A DNA stretch of 64,000 nt from Pelagadaptatus aseana (GCA_040365065.1 BAABNI010000001.1:372001-436000), one strand, 5' to 3'. Positions 14,885-21,508 are shown, numbered from the stretch's first letter. Notes: generated by a model from the letters alone, not told the origin. Translations and numbers: made by a program.

Positions 14885-15510
14885 GTGTTTTCCACTTGAA
14901 ATCTTAATGTTGTTTTAAGCTTTCCGGTTTCTGTTTTTCTAAAATCTGACAAGTATATTTCTCTATGTTTTTTACACTTTCTTGCTAAGCCATTTTCTGC
15001 ACAATAGTGTTCCATTTCCTCAAATGATTTAGGCTCATCATCAAAACTCCCCTTATGCAACATTTGTACACACAGGCCATCATTTATGGACTTGAACTTA
15101 ACTTGGCGAATAAGTTCATTCTTCTTTTTGGCTAAAGCTCTTTCCAAGGATTGATTGGCGAAATCTTCAGTTACAAACTCTGGTTGCCTAATCATTAGGG
15201 AGTATACAAGCGAATCTTTGTCTAGCTTACCGTTATAGTTTTGTTTCGCTTCTTCAGATATGTCCCATACACCTTCAAGAGGATAAACCGTATACTCAAA
15301 ATAGTTTGAAGGTGAAAATCCCGATTTGTGAGACATTCTTACTGTGTATGCTACGGAATATAGGGCCTCTATATATTGACTAAACGAGTCATCATTTGGG
15401 TTGCCTTGACCGTCAATAGCAAAGTAATTAAATGAAGGAACATCTACAATCTCGGGTGTTGCTTTAGGGATGTATATAGATTTTTCCTTTTTTCTCCATT
15501 CATATTTCAT
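14872..15510 (-). CDS. Integron cassette: GyrI-like small-molecule-binding protein
   Basis: 212 residues. The sequence follows the GyrI-like stand-alone family closely: an N-terminal YIPKATPEIVDVPSFNYFAIDGQGNPNDDSF, then VAYTVRMSHKSGF, FEYTVYPLEGVWD and a C-terminal REIYLSDFRKT with LKTTLRFQVE. These proteins resemble the effector domain of SoxR/BmrR regulators and are thought to bind cationic small molecules; some hydrolyse cyclopropanoid compounds. An upstream in-frame extension to 15630 falls in attC and is rejected. The last residues (THNK) are encoded within attC. Confidence 0.9.
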   Translation of the reverse strand: MKYEWRKKEKSIYIPKATPEIVDVPSFNYFAIDGQGNPNDDSFSQYIEALYSVAYTVRMSHKSGFSPSNYFEYTVYPLEGVWDISEEAKQNYNGKLDKDSLVYSLMIRQPEFVTEDFANQSLERALAKKKNELIRQVKFKSINDGLCVQMLHKGSFDDEPKSFEEMEHYCAENGLARKCKKHREIYLSDFRKTETGKLKTTLRFQVENTHNK

Positions 15511-15527
15511 GAACCATCCTCGATTAC

Positions 15528-15599
15528 GCATAACGCCCGTAGCATGGGCAAAGTTGAAGCGCAGCGAAACTTTATCCTGCTTGCCTGCGCTTGTTATGT
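15528..15599 (-). repeat. attC site
   Basis: Cores GCATAAC (15528-15534) and GTTATGT (15593-15599). Short site of 72 bp with the pairing GAAGCGCAGCGAAAC region near the centre. Confidence 0.85.
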
Positions 15600-15630
15600 A
15601 GCACTTGAATCGAAAAACTGCACGAACCAA

Positions 15631-16011
15631 TTATTTATTTTGTAGCCAATCATTTTCAGACCCAGGTTCAGGCAAAATCTTGCCGCCCTCCATAACCCAA
15701 CTCGCTCTCACACCCACTAACTCAATACCAATTTTATCAATAGGCAGTTTCGAAGCTGAGGCGATATTTGTGTGCAAAGATTTTTGTAGTTTCTCTACTA
15801 ATTCAGCGCTCCTATTGCCACCAGATCGAACACCACCAATGACCGCCAAATTCCAACTATTTTTTAAAGAATAGCCATCCATAAAAACAACATTTACAAA
15901 TTCGGGGGGAGCGTCGGTAACCTCACAATGAGTGTCAGTAATTGTAGTAGATACAGCCTCTCTGATTTCCTGGGATAGAGGTTTACGGCATGAAACAGTA
16001 TATAAAGGCAC
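15631..16011 (-). CDS. Integron cassette gene: tautomerase superfamily protein
   Basis: 126 residues from a GTG. Met1-Pro2 gives the catalytic amino-terminal proline (PLYTVSCRKPLSQEIREAV), and the sequence FVNVVFMDGYSLKNSW ... GGVRSGGNRSAELVEKLQKSL matches the tautomerase/cis-3-chloroacrylic-acid-dehalogenase-like branch, with Arg in the loop that would contact substrate. It starts one base after the stop of the preceding gene, so the pair form a two-gene cassette. Substrate unknown. Confidence 0.85.
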   Translation of the reverse strand: MPLYTVSCRKPLSQEIREAVSTTITDTHCEVTDAPPEFVNVVFMDGYSLKNSWNLAVIGGVRSGGNRSAELVEKLQKSLHTNIASASKLPIDKIGIELVGVRASWVMEGGKILPEPGSENDWLQNK

Positions 16012-16012
16012 T

Positions 16013-16474
16013 TCAGCTCCCTACATTTGGACTAAAAATCAACAGCCCGCGGGTCATTTTCGAACGAAGTAGACTAACAAGCATATGGCGGGAAAATTGA
16101 ATACGGCCCATCAATGACAAGCGACGCTGATTAGCAGCCATATATTCAGAGAACACAGTTTCATCAAAAACTGAAATCATCAATCTTTCTAATGTAATGC
16201 CTGTAATTTCTGACCAGTCTGCTGCGCACTCAGATAGCATGTTTTCTCGTACATCTTGGTCGAGATCATCTTGAGCCTCAATAACAACAAGTGAAACACA
16301 TGGTTGTTCGTAACTGGTAAAACCTTGAGCTGTAGGAAGTTCGCACCAAACTATTGTAAGGCTTTCAGATTCTGAAAGATGCTTTGCATAATTTGACCGC
16401 AATGCCGACTCTAAAGATTTCTTGTGCACGTCGCTAACCTGTTCAGGGTTAACGGTACATAAAATCTTTCTCAT
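16013..16474 (-). CDS. Integron cassette gene: partner of the tautomerase, unknown function
   Basis: 153 residues, start supported by AAGGAG. It contains an alpha/beta pattern (ILCTVNPEQVSDVHKKSLESALRSNYAKHL, TIVWCELPTAQGFT, SLVVIEAQDDLDQDVRENMLSECAADWSEITG) that looks like half of a tautomerase-like fold, but it lacks Pro at position 2. It is translationally linked to the tautomerase (one base between). Perhaps a non-catalytic or second subunit; this is inference. Confidence 0.65.
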   Translation of the reverse strand: MRKILCTVNPEQVSDVHKKSLESALRSNYAKHLSESESLTIVWCELPTAQGFTSYEQPCVSLVVIEAQDDLDQDVRENMLSECAADWSEITGITLERLMISVFDETVFSEYMAANQRRLSLMGRIQFSRHMLVSLLRSKMTRGLLIFSPNVGS

Positions 16475-16514
16475 TAATGTCTCCTTACTATTTTTTGCTA
16501 GTGATTCTCAACGC

Positions 16515-16607
16515 TACTAACGCCGAGGTTTGCGGCAGCCAAAGCGTAGCTTTGGCTGTCCGGTGGAGGTGCGCAGCGCCGGAACGCACAACACCGATTT
16601 GTTAAGA
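16515..16607 (-). repeat. attC site
   Basis: Cores TACTAAC (16515-16521) and GTTAAGA (16601-16607). The internal arms AGCCAAAGC / GCTTTGGCT and GGTGCGCAGCGCC pair well. Confidence 0.85.
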
Positions 16608-16610
16608 GCA

Positions 16611-17054
16611 CTACCACACATATAGATCACCATCTCTAAGCGAATATTTCATCTTCACCATCGGGAGTGCGCTTTTATGACTACCTGGAAGGATATTTCC
16701 ATCTTTGTCGTAAGTAACTGTATGACAGTTCTCATGAAAGACTGCTTTAGGTTGTCTGGATTCAGGCTCTTGGAGTCGTTGAATTACACAACCCGGCAAT
16801 CCGTTAGAGAACTTTGCCCATATATCCCAGACTTCGAATTCTAGCTCCGATTTCCTTGTAATCAGAACTACCGTTCCAGCTGCTTCCACCGTAATTTCGT
16901 TACCAATTTCTAATCCGTCAATTAGCACTCTATTCGAAGAGTCTGCTTTGGCCTTTTCACTAGGATTGAGTGATGAAATAAATGGAGTGATCACCGCTAT
17001 GACGCCAAGGATGCATAAGGAAATAACTATTTTCGAGAGTACTGACTTTCTCAT
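16611..17054 (-). CDS. Integron cassette: membrane-anchored exported protein, unknown function
   Basis: 147 residues from the ATG outside attC. An N-terminal anchor (VLSKIVISLCILGVIAVITPFI) is followed by a beta-rich extracytoplasmic domain with two Cys (LPGCVIQ, ENCHTV) that may form a disulfide, and a C-terminal KMKYSLRDGDLYVW. No family is recognised. The reading frame extends upstream through attC to 17090; that extension is not counted. Confidence 0.7.
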   Translation of the reverse strand: MRKSVLSKIVISLCILGVIAVITPFISSLNPSEKAKADSSNRVLIDGLEIGNEITVEAAGTVVLITRKSELEFEVWDIWAKFSNGLPGCVIQRLQEPESRQPKAVFHENCHTVTYDKDGNILPGSHKSALPMVKMKYSLRDGDLYVW

Positions 17055-17057
17055 AGC

Positions 17058-17157
17058 TCTTAACGCTCCGCTAAACGGCGAGCGAAGCAACGCGTAGCGA
17101 GTCCAGTGGAGGCCGCGTTTTTCTGCGGCCGGAACGTGTTTAAGCGGCTTGTTATAG
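17058..17157 (-). repeat. attC site
   Basis: Cores TCTTAAC (17058-17064) and GTTATAG (17151-17157). The arm GGCCGCGTTTTTCTGCGGCC is a strong internal hairpin; very similar arms occur in the sites at 20402 and 20777, so these sites share an origin. Confidence 0.85.
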
Positions 17158-17159
17158 GG

Positions 17160-17465
17160 CTACCGAACATAGTCTAGAGGTGCCGCCGTTTTTATATATG
17201 CCCTAGCTATGACACCCGCCAACAGAACAACGAAAGCAGGCCAAACCACCCCAAACTGGTTAATAAACCAGAAGACCAAAATTACCATGGCCGCGTATAA
17301 AGCCAACTCCATTGCCAACATATGAATAAAGCTATTTGACTGGTGCAACATCACAACCGCCTGACAATTAGAGCAAGTTGCAATCACGGCAGGGATACAC
17401 AGATATTGCGCAACCAACTTATGCCTAGATACGCACTTCTCTTTGCAGTGTGGGCACTCTCTCAT
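17160..17465 (-). CDS. Integron cassette: zinc-ribbon membrane protein
   Basis: 101 residues. An N-terminal zinc ribbon (ECPHCKEKC ... ATCSNCQAV, two CxxC pairs about 27 residues apart) precedes two transmembrane helices (MLAMELALYAAMVILVFWFI and FVVLLAGVIARAYI). The ribbon should sit on the cytoplasmic face. The layout resembles other uncharacterised zinc-ribbon plus membrane proteins. AGG precedes the ATG. Confidence 0.72.
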   Translation of the reverse strand: MRECPHCKEKCVSRHKLVAQYLCIPAVIATCSNCQAVVMLHQSNSFIHMLAMELALYAAMVILVFWFINQFGVVWPAFVVLLAGVIARAYIKTAAPLDYVR

Positions 17466-17477
17466 TTCTGACCTGAC

Positions 17478-17541
17478 CTATAACGCTTGGCACAGAGGCG
17501 CGGCGTTCTATGCCGCGTCCTTCTGCTGCCATTTGTTATGG
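17478..17541 (-). repeat. attC site
   Basis: Cores CTATAAC (17478-17484) and GTTATGG (17535-17541); 64 bp, with CGCGGCGTTCTATGCCGCG as the central hairpin. Confidence 0.85.
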
Positions 17542-17798
17542 GCAGCACCGGACTTCCTTTGTGCACTTTACTTAACGGTGGCACACCCAAATGAATGCGG
17601 ACACCGGATTAATTGTTTTCTGAGAACTGGCGCGGTGCTCGAAGAGCGAACGGTAAGGGATAGAAACTGACTCGGCACCTTCCGTTGGTCACCACGTTGT
17701 CTCGGTATTGGTTGGTTAACTTTACTTTCAGTTGGCACGAATGACCATGCCCAAATTTACTGCCTGACTCGCTAGTGATTATTTAAAACACCATGAGC
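17542..17798 (-). repeat. Gene-less cassette, copy B of a three-copy family
   Basis: Closely related to 19120-19377 and more distantly to 12944-13095. In cassette orientation a GTG-started 56-codon frame (17568-17738) runs in register with copy C for about 47 codons, but only about two of the changed codons are silent and there is no good ribosome site. I therefore do not call a gene. A short hairpin (GCTC-GAA-GAGC) is centred near 17642. Confidence 0.8.
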
Positions 17799-17874
17799 CG
17801 ATAACGCCTTGCTAAGGGGCAAATTGCCGGAGCGAAGCGCAGGTAATTTGTCCCGCTTGAGCAACTTGTTAAAT
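17799..17874 (-). repeat. attC site
   Basis: Cores CGATAAC (17799-17805) and GTTAAAT (17868-17874). Arms CGCCTTGCTAAGGGGCAAATTG and AATTTGTCCCGCTTGAGC pair over most of their length. Confidence 0.85.
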
Positions 17875-17886
17875 GCTGACTCACGC

Positions 17887-18123
17887 TCATAGCTGATTCA
17901 AGTAATACTTGCCCCGTTTAAAGCCCTTTATGCGGAAGAACAACCAGCCCATACCGGTGACAACCGCAAAAGGTACAAAGATATACATGCTAATTGGACG
18001 CTCGATGAGCCCAGTTAAACTGATACCCAATAAGATCACTCCTGACCAGAAAGTAGATACCAGCAGTACCTCGGCACTGAATGAAATCCAAAATTGTAAT
18101 CCGATCTGATTTCTCATGGGCAT
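17887..18123 (-). CDS. Integron cassette: small two-helix membrane protein
   Basis: 78 residues. Helices FSAEVLLVSTFWSGVILLGISL and MYIFVPFAVVTGMGWLFF are followed by a basic tail (RIKGFKRGKYYLNQL). The first ATG overlaps the attC core; a second ATG six bases downstream is equally possible. No family is recognised. Confidence 0.62.
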   Translation of the reverse strand: MPMRNQIGLQFWISFSAEVLLVSTFWSGVILLGISLTGLIERPISMYIFVPFAVVTGMGWLFFRIKGFKRGKYYLNQL

Positions 18124-18181
18124 TTAACGCCAAGCTAAGCGGCGCCGTTTACGGCGTCCTTGCTTGAGCGCCTTGTTAAAT
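18122..18181 (-). repeat. attC site (shortest in the array)
   Basis: Cores ATTTAAC (18122-18128) and GTTAAAT (18175-18181), exactly complementary, 60 bp in all; GGCGCCGTTTACGGCGTCC forms the loop hairpin. The gene at 18135-18551 ends inside it. Confidence 0.9.
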
Positions 18182-18551
18182 GTGAGCTTACTACCAGTGC
18201 AAGTATAAGCGGCAGGGCTGTTGAGTAGATCATTGTGAACCAAGCTGATGCATCGGAAAGGATATTTTTAATATCGTGGACTTCTGGGCGCACTACATAC
18301 CAATAGAAGATGCTAGAGAATGAGCATGCTAAGCCCCAGAGTTTTAGCTTTTGCTTGACAATGAGGAAGCCAAACACGGTGCACGCTATGGCTGAGACTG
18401 CAAAAACAAAAATATTCATAACCGTGCGATCCACGATATGGCTGGAATAGCCCACCTCGGTAATGAATAGATACAAAGCCAAGTACGAAACAGCTGGATA
18501 TAAAGGGCTAGCTAAAATGGCTAGCGAAGATGATGAAAGTTCTTTTCGCAC
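18135..18551 (-). CDS. Integron cassette: membrane protein whose C-terminus is encoded by attC
   Basis: 138 residues from a GTG. Four predicted helices (SSLAILASPLYPAVSYLALYLFI, VMNIFVFAVSAIACTVFGFLIV, LWGLACSFSSIFYWYVV, STALPLILALVVSSHL). The last 15 residues or so (TRRSSKDAVNGAA and neighbours) are translated from the attC site, with the TAG near its far end. No family is recognised. Confidence 0.68.
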   Translation of the reverse strand: MRKELSSSSLAILASPLYPAVSYLALYLFITEVGYSSHIVDRTVMNIFVFAVSAIACTVFGFLIVKQKLKLWGLACSFSSIFYWYVVRPEVHDIKNILSDASAWFTMIYSTALPLILALVVSSHLTRRSSKDAVNGAA

Positions 18552-18570
18552 GTTCTATCTCGTTGTGTAC

Positions 18571-18671
18571 ATTTAACGCCCGGCTTAGGGGCGGATTTGT
18601 AGCAGCGAAGCTGCGGAAAAGCCGTCCCAGCCATGCGCCCTTTGCATGGCGACTACAGCCACTTGTTATGT
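18571..18671 (-). repeat. attC site
   Basis: Cores ATTTAAC (18571-18577) and GTTATGT (18665-18671). Strong internal hairpin CATGCGCCCTTTGCATGG. Similar body (GCAGCGAAGCTGCGG) to the site at 12485-12572. Confidence 0.88.
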
Positions 18672-19016
18672 GTTGTTGAACAGTACTAATAAAAGTGGGG
18701 CAGCCAATAACCCAGACAAGATTGGTAAAAGGATTATTATAGCCACGTTAATTTTCCACTGAATATTAAGCACACTGCGAACATAAAAGTACGAAACGAA
18801 TATCACCGCTAAGGAGCCAAAACTAGAATTAGTAAGCGTTGAAGCAACTAGCTGAACAAAAATTTGAATAGATGCTAGCGATAGCCCGAACTTACTGGCT
18901 CTCCAAGCCAAGTGTTCTTTAACACCTAACTTTTTTAAAAGAAAGTAAGAAAGCGTACAGAATGATCCCAAAAATATGATCATTCCTAAAACGCCAACCA
19001 AAATTCCAGAGGTCAC
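18666..19016 (-). CDS. Integron cassette: membrane protein, unknown function
   Basis: 116 residues from a GTG with GGGAG upstream. Four predicted helices (ILVGVLGMIIFLGSFCTLSYFLL, LSLASIQIFVQLVAST, FGSLAVIFVSYFYV, INVAIIILLPILSGLLAAPLLLVLF). No family is recognised. The stop codon lies in the attC core. Confidence 0.68.
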   Translation of the reverse strand: MTSGILVGVLGMIIFLGSFCTLSYFLLKKLGVKEHLAWRASKFGLSLASIQIFVQLVASTLTNSSFGSLAVIFVSYFYVRSVLNIQWKINVAIIILLPILSGLLAAPLLLVLFNNT

Positions 19017-19032
19017 TCAAATCTCCCTTTAC

Positions 19033-19119
19033 ACATAACGCCGAGCACAGCGGCGGACAAACCAACGGTTTGGCCGTCCAGCGCAACTTGTTGCGCGATG
19101 CTGATGCGACTTGTTAGGG
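19033..19119 (-). repeat. attC site
   Basis: Cores ACATAAC (19033-19039) and GTTAGGG (19113-19119). Central hairpins GGACAAACCAACGGTTTGGCC and GCGCAACTTGTTGCGC are clear. Confidence 0.85.
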
Positions 19120-19377
19120 CCAGCACCAAACTGCCGATGTGCGATGTATTTTGTGGTGGCACGCACCAATGAATGCGGGACACCGGATTATTGTTTTACT
19201 GAGATTTTGAGTGGTGCTCGAAGAGCGAACGGGAAGGATTTGAAACTGACTCGGAACCTTCCGTTGGTTACCACGTTGTCTCGGTGTTGGTAGCTTAACC
19301 TTACTACCCGATGGCACTGATTACCAATGCCCAATTTTACTGCTAACTCGCTAGTGAAACTATAAAACTACAAGAGG
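19120..19377 (-). repeat. Gene-less cassette, copy C of a three-copy family
   Basis: Related over its length to copy B (17542-17798) and to copy A. A 67-codon frame exists in cassette orientation (19114-19317, GTG start), partly conserved with copy B, without a ribosome site and with mostly non-silent differences; a plus-strand frame at 19111-19293 is not conserved. No gene called. The full cassette body is flanked by two intact attC sites. Confidence 0.8.
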
Positions 19378-19518
19378 CCATAACGCCGCCATTTGCGGCA
19401 GGCTTGAGTGGAGGACTTTTGTGCGACACTGGCGAAGCCACGCACAAAAGGCCGTAGCGAAAGACTGTCCAGCCCCAGCGTCTTTTTGCTGGGGCGATGC
19501 AAGATGGCCTTGTTATGT
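19378..19518 (-). repeat. attC site (longest in the array)
   Basis: Cores CCATAAC (19378-19384) and GTTATGT (19512-19518), 141 bp. Contains long inverted arms (GGACTTTTGTGCG / CGCACAAAAGGCC and GCCCCAGCG / GCTGGGGCG). Confidence 0.85.
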
Positions 19519-19836
19519 TTTAAGTTTTGCACCGCAACCGCCGCAGTTTTTCCCAATGAAGCTTTTAACCATAATAGGGTATTTATTGATTTCGATTACC
19601 GAATATAGCCCCTGACCACAATTTGGACAGCGAGGTGAAAACCACCTCAAGACCATGAACATAAGCAAGCTTAGGCTAGCTATAAATATATAGAACTCTA
19701 GGCTGCCCCACTTAATTAGCTCTTCTGTTGCTTCAAATGCGAAAACTACAAAAACAAGATAGCCGATCTCTACAAGCCAAAACAGAGCTATCTTATTGCT
19801 TAACTTCTTAAATTCTTCGGTACAGTCTTTAGTCAT
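19513..19836 (-). CDS. Integron cassette: membrane protein with C-terminal zinc ribbon
   Basis: 107 residues from the ATG outside attC. Two helices (FWLVEIGYLVFVVFAF and FYIFIASLSLLMFMVLRWF) precede a zinc ribbon (CPNCGQGLYS ... CGGCGAKLKT, two CxxC pairs). This is the mirror layout of the cassette protein at 17160-17465, where the ribbon is N-terminal. The family is unrecognised. Confidence 0.72.
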   Translation of the reverse strand: MTKDCTEEFKKLSNKIALFWLVEIGYLVFVVFAFEATEELIKWGSLEFYIFIASLSLLMFMVLRWFSPRCPNCGQGLYSVIEINKYPIMVKSFIGKNCGGCGAKLKT

Positions 19837-19842
19837 ATGAGA

Positions 19843-19950
19843 ACATAACGTTGCGCTCATGGGCAAAAAACACTTGGCGACTTTGTTGGGAGCGAAGCGA
19901 TACAAGAAAGGTGCCAAGTGTTTTTTGTCCTATGCAGCGCCTTGTTATAC
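19843..19950 (-). repeat. attC site
   Basis: Cores ACATAAC (19843-19849) and GTTATAC (19944-19950). Very strong arms: AAAAAACACTTGGC with GCCAAGTGTTTTTT. Confidence 0.9.
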
Positions 19951-19959
19951 GACTATTAT

Positions 19960-20385
19960 TCATGGTGCAATCTCAGGCAACATTAATGTAATAAGCTTGA
20001 TTTTATTAGAATTAAATTCATATTCAATATGGAGGCTATAGCTGTCTAAATCATAACGAAGCCATTTCCCAGTATTGCCAAAAATTTCACTCTCGTCGGG
20101 CCCACCGGTTGTAGTTGGATTACCCAAAATAGATACTATTTGCTCTTGCGTAGAATTGATACCAAAGCCAAACAACTTTGAAAAATTAACGACATCATAT
20201 AGAAAAACTGTTTCAACTATATCATTTTTTCCTAATGATATTTCCCATGCCCCAGACTCACTTGATACACAGTATTCTTGATCTTCACCTTCTTCAAGAT
20301 GTTCATAAACAGCTTCGATTCCCGAGTGCGAAATCGAATCTGCTATTTCAGAAAAGCATTTTCCTAATATTAATCTAGGGTCCAT
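19960..20385 (-). CDS. Integron cassette: soluble protein of unknown function
   Basis: 141 residues, acidic, no signal peptide or membrane helix. The central GFGINSTQEQIVSILGNPTTTGG followed by WLRYDLDSYSLHIEYEFNSN resembles the 'T-x-x-E/Q-x-V-x-x-x-LG-x-P' hairpin of small lipoprotein/immunity-like folds, which is only a weak resemblance. AGAG precedes the ATG. Could be an immunity-type protein; I cannot name it. Confidence 0.65.
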   Translation of the reverse strand: MDPRLILGKCFSEIADSISHSGIEAVYEHLEEGEDQEYCVSSESGAWEISLGKNDIVETVFLYDVVNFSKLFGFGINSTQEQIVSILGNPTTTGGPDESEIFGNTGKWLRYDLDSYSLHIEYEFNSNKIKLITLMLPEIAP

Positions 20386-20401
20386 AAAAGTTCTCTTTCA
20401 C

Positions 20402-20500
20402 GTATAACGCCCCGGTAAGGGGCAACCGAAACGCAGTGTAGGTTGTCCCGCGCAGGCCGCGCCATTTGCGGCCGGAGTGAACTTGACCGGTTTGTTAGGT
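20402..20500 (-). repeat. attC site
   Basis: Cores GTATAAC (20402-20408) and GTTAGGT (20494-20500). Arms resemble those of the site at 20777-20875 (TAAGGGGC, CCGAAAC, GTGTAGG, GGCCGGAGTGAACTTGA). Confidence 0.9.
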
Positions 20501-20515
20501 GACTTGCAGGACCTG

Positions 20516-20770
20516 CTACTTTTTATAGGCATAATAGGTTTTAACTGAAGCTCTATCGCCATTCTTTACTCTCACCCTTAGCATGCCATCATCGACATAT
20601 ATGTTGCCGCACTCACAACTGTGACACCCACATTTTTCGATAAGAATATTACATATCGGGCATTCAAGGTAATGACCAGACCAACCTTTTTCAGTAGGGC
20701 CAAATGAGCAAAACTCTACTTTGAAATTCTTACCTAGATCTTCAAGTGTCGTGCTTGCTGGGAATTTCAT
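20516..20770 (-). CDS. Integron cassette: small Cys-rich (zinc-ribbon-like) protein
   Basis: 84 residues from the ATG outside attC. Cysteines occur as ECPICNILIEKCGCHSCECGN, a compact zinc-binding cluster (CxxC, then CxC, CxC). The N-terminal 30 residues and C-terminal basic part (LRVRVKNGDRASVKTYYAYKK) suggest a nucleic-acid or protein contact, but no family is recognised. Confidence 0.65.
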   Translation of the reverse strand: MKFPASTTLEDLGKNFKVEFCSFGPTEKGWSGHYLECPICNILIEKCGCHSCECGNIYVDDGMLRVRVKNGDRASVKTYYAYKK

Positions 20771-20776
20771 TTGCTC

Positions 20777-20875
20777 ACCTAACGCCTTGCTAAGGGGCGG
20801 CCGAAACAACGTGTAGGCCGTCCCGCGGAGGCCGCGTATTTCGCGGCCGGAGTGAACTTGAGCAACTTGTTATGC
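20777..20875 (-). repeat. attC site (attI-proximal)
   Basis: Cores ACCTAAC (20777-20783) and GTTATGC (20869-20875). Arms CCTTGCTAAGGGGC... and ...GAGCAACTTG pair; the central GGCCGCGTATTTCGCGGCC forms a hairpin. Confidence 0.92.
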
Positions 20876-20884
20876 ATTATTGCA

Positions 20885-21184
20885 CTAACTAAAAACATAA
20901 CCCAACCCCATAACTAGGAGTACAGCCCACAATGCGGCCTGAAAATATAGGAAGACCGTTGAAATAGAATTTGACTCAGAGTCACCGAACAAAGCTTTTT
21001 TGATGTTGCTATATATCCCAACAGGAAAAATAAACAAAGCAGCATAGAACAAGTAAGGCTGATCTTTGCTTAAAAGATGAATATACCAATCAGGCTCTGT
21101 GAACCGTGCGTAAATTAAAATCAGCATGCCAACTATGCATAGAGAGATAGCAAGCTCGATTATTGTAAATCCGTTCTTTCTCAT
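20885..21184 (-). CDS. First integron cassette: prepilin-like N-terminus on a multi-helix membrane protein
   Basis: 99 residues. The N-terminus MRKNGFTIIELAISLCIVGMLILI carries the type IV prepilin cleavage/methylation pattern: G then F, T, with Glu at +5 and a hydrophobic helix. Unlike a pilin, two more hydrophobic segments follow (YLFYAALFIFPVGIYSNI and FLYFQAALWAVLLVMGLGYVF). It is the cassette next to attI, so it is the one best placed for expression from an integron promoter. Function unknown. Confidence 0.7.
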   Translation of the reverse strand: MRKNGFTIIELAISLCIVGMLILIYARFTEPDWYIHLLSKDQPYLFYAALFIFPVGIYSNIKKALFGDSESNSISTVFLYFQAALWAVLLVMGLGYVFS

Positions 21185-21186
21185 GA

Positions 21187-21260
21187 TGCATAACGCTTAT
21201 TAGCCCTCCATGGAGTGCTATTTCCTGGAGGCCTATTTTTTATTGGAAGGGAAAAAGAAC
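21187..21260 (-). other. attI region (integrase-proximal insertion site)
   Basis: The junction core GCATAAC (21187-21193) sits directly after the first cassette's start and before sequence that is not cassette-like. attI has no conserved sequence among integrons, so only the crossover end is defined; the right limit is arbitrary. The rest of the gap to 21508 should hold the integrase promoter and the outward cassette promoter, neither of which I can place with confidence. Confidence 0.65.
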
Positions 21261-21508
21261 AGAAAGACCGCGGGCGAGAAACACTCCGCATATAAATAAG
21301 ACAACCCTGTCCTGATATCCCTGATTTAGCCAAACCTTAACCCCTTTACCAAAGCCCTGACAAGCCCTTGTCGCAAAGCTTGCAAGCACTCACATTTTTG
21401 ATTTCCCAAAATAACCCGTCCAGAGACAGACTTCATACCTACAGCGGGTACCGCTACCAACCCATCAAATCTACTGTTTGTACTTTCCGCTTTGTATGGC
21501 ACTACTTC

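Noticed and set aside
17443..17670. Plus-strand frame across attC and gene-less cassette B
   Set aside because: Runs across an attC and is not kept in copy C; no start signal.
10744..21184. Toxin-antitoxin cassettes
   Set aside because: Looked for RelE/HigB/Phd-type and similar pairs; none of the cassette genes resembles them.
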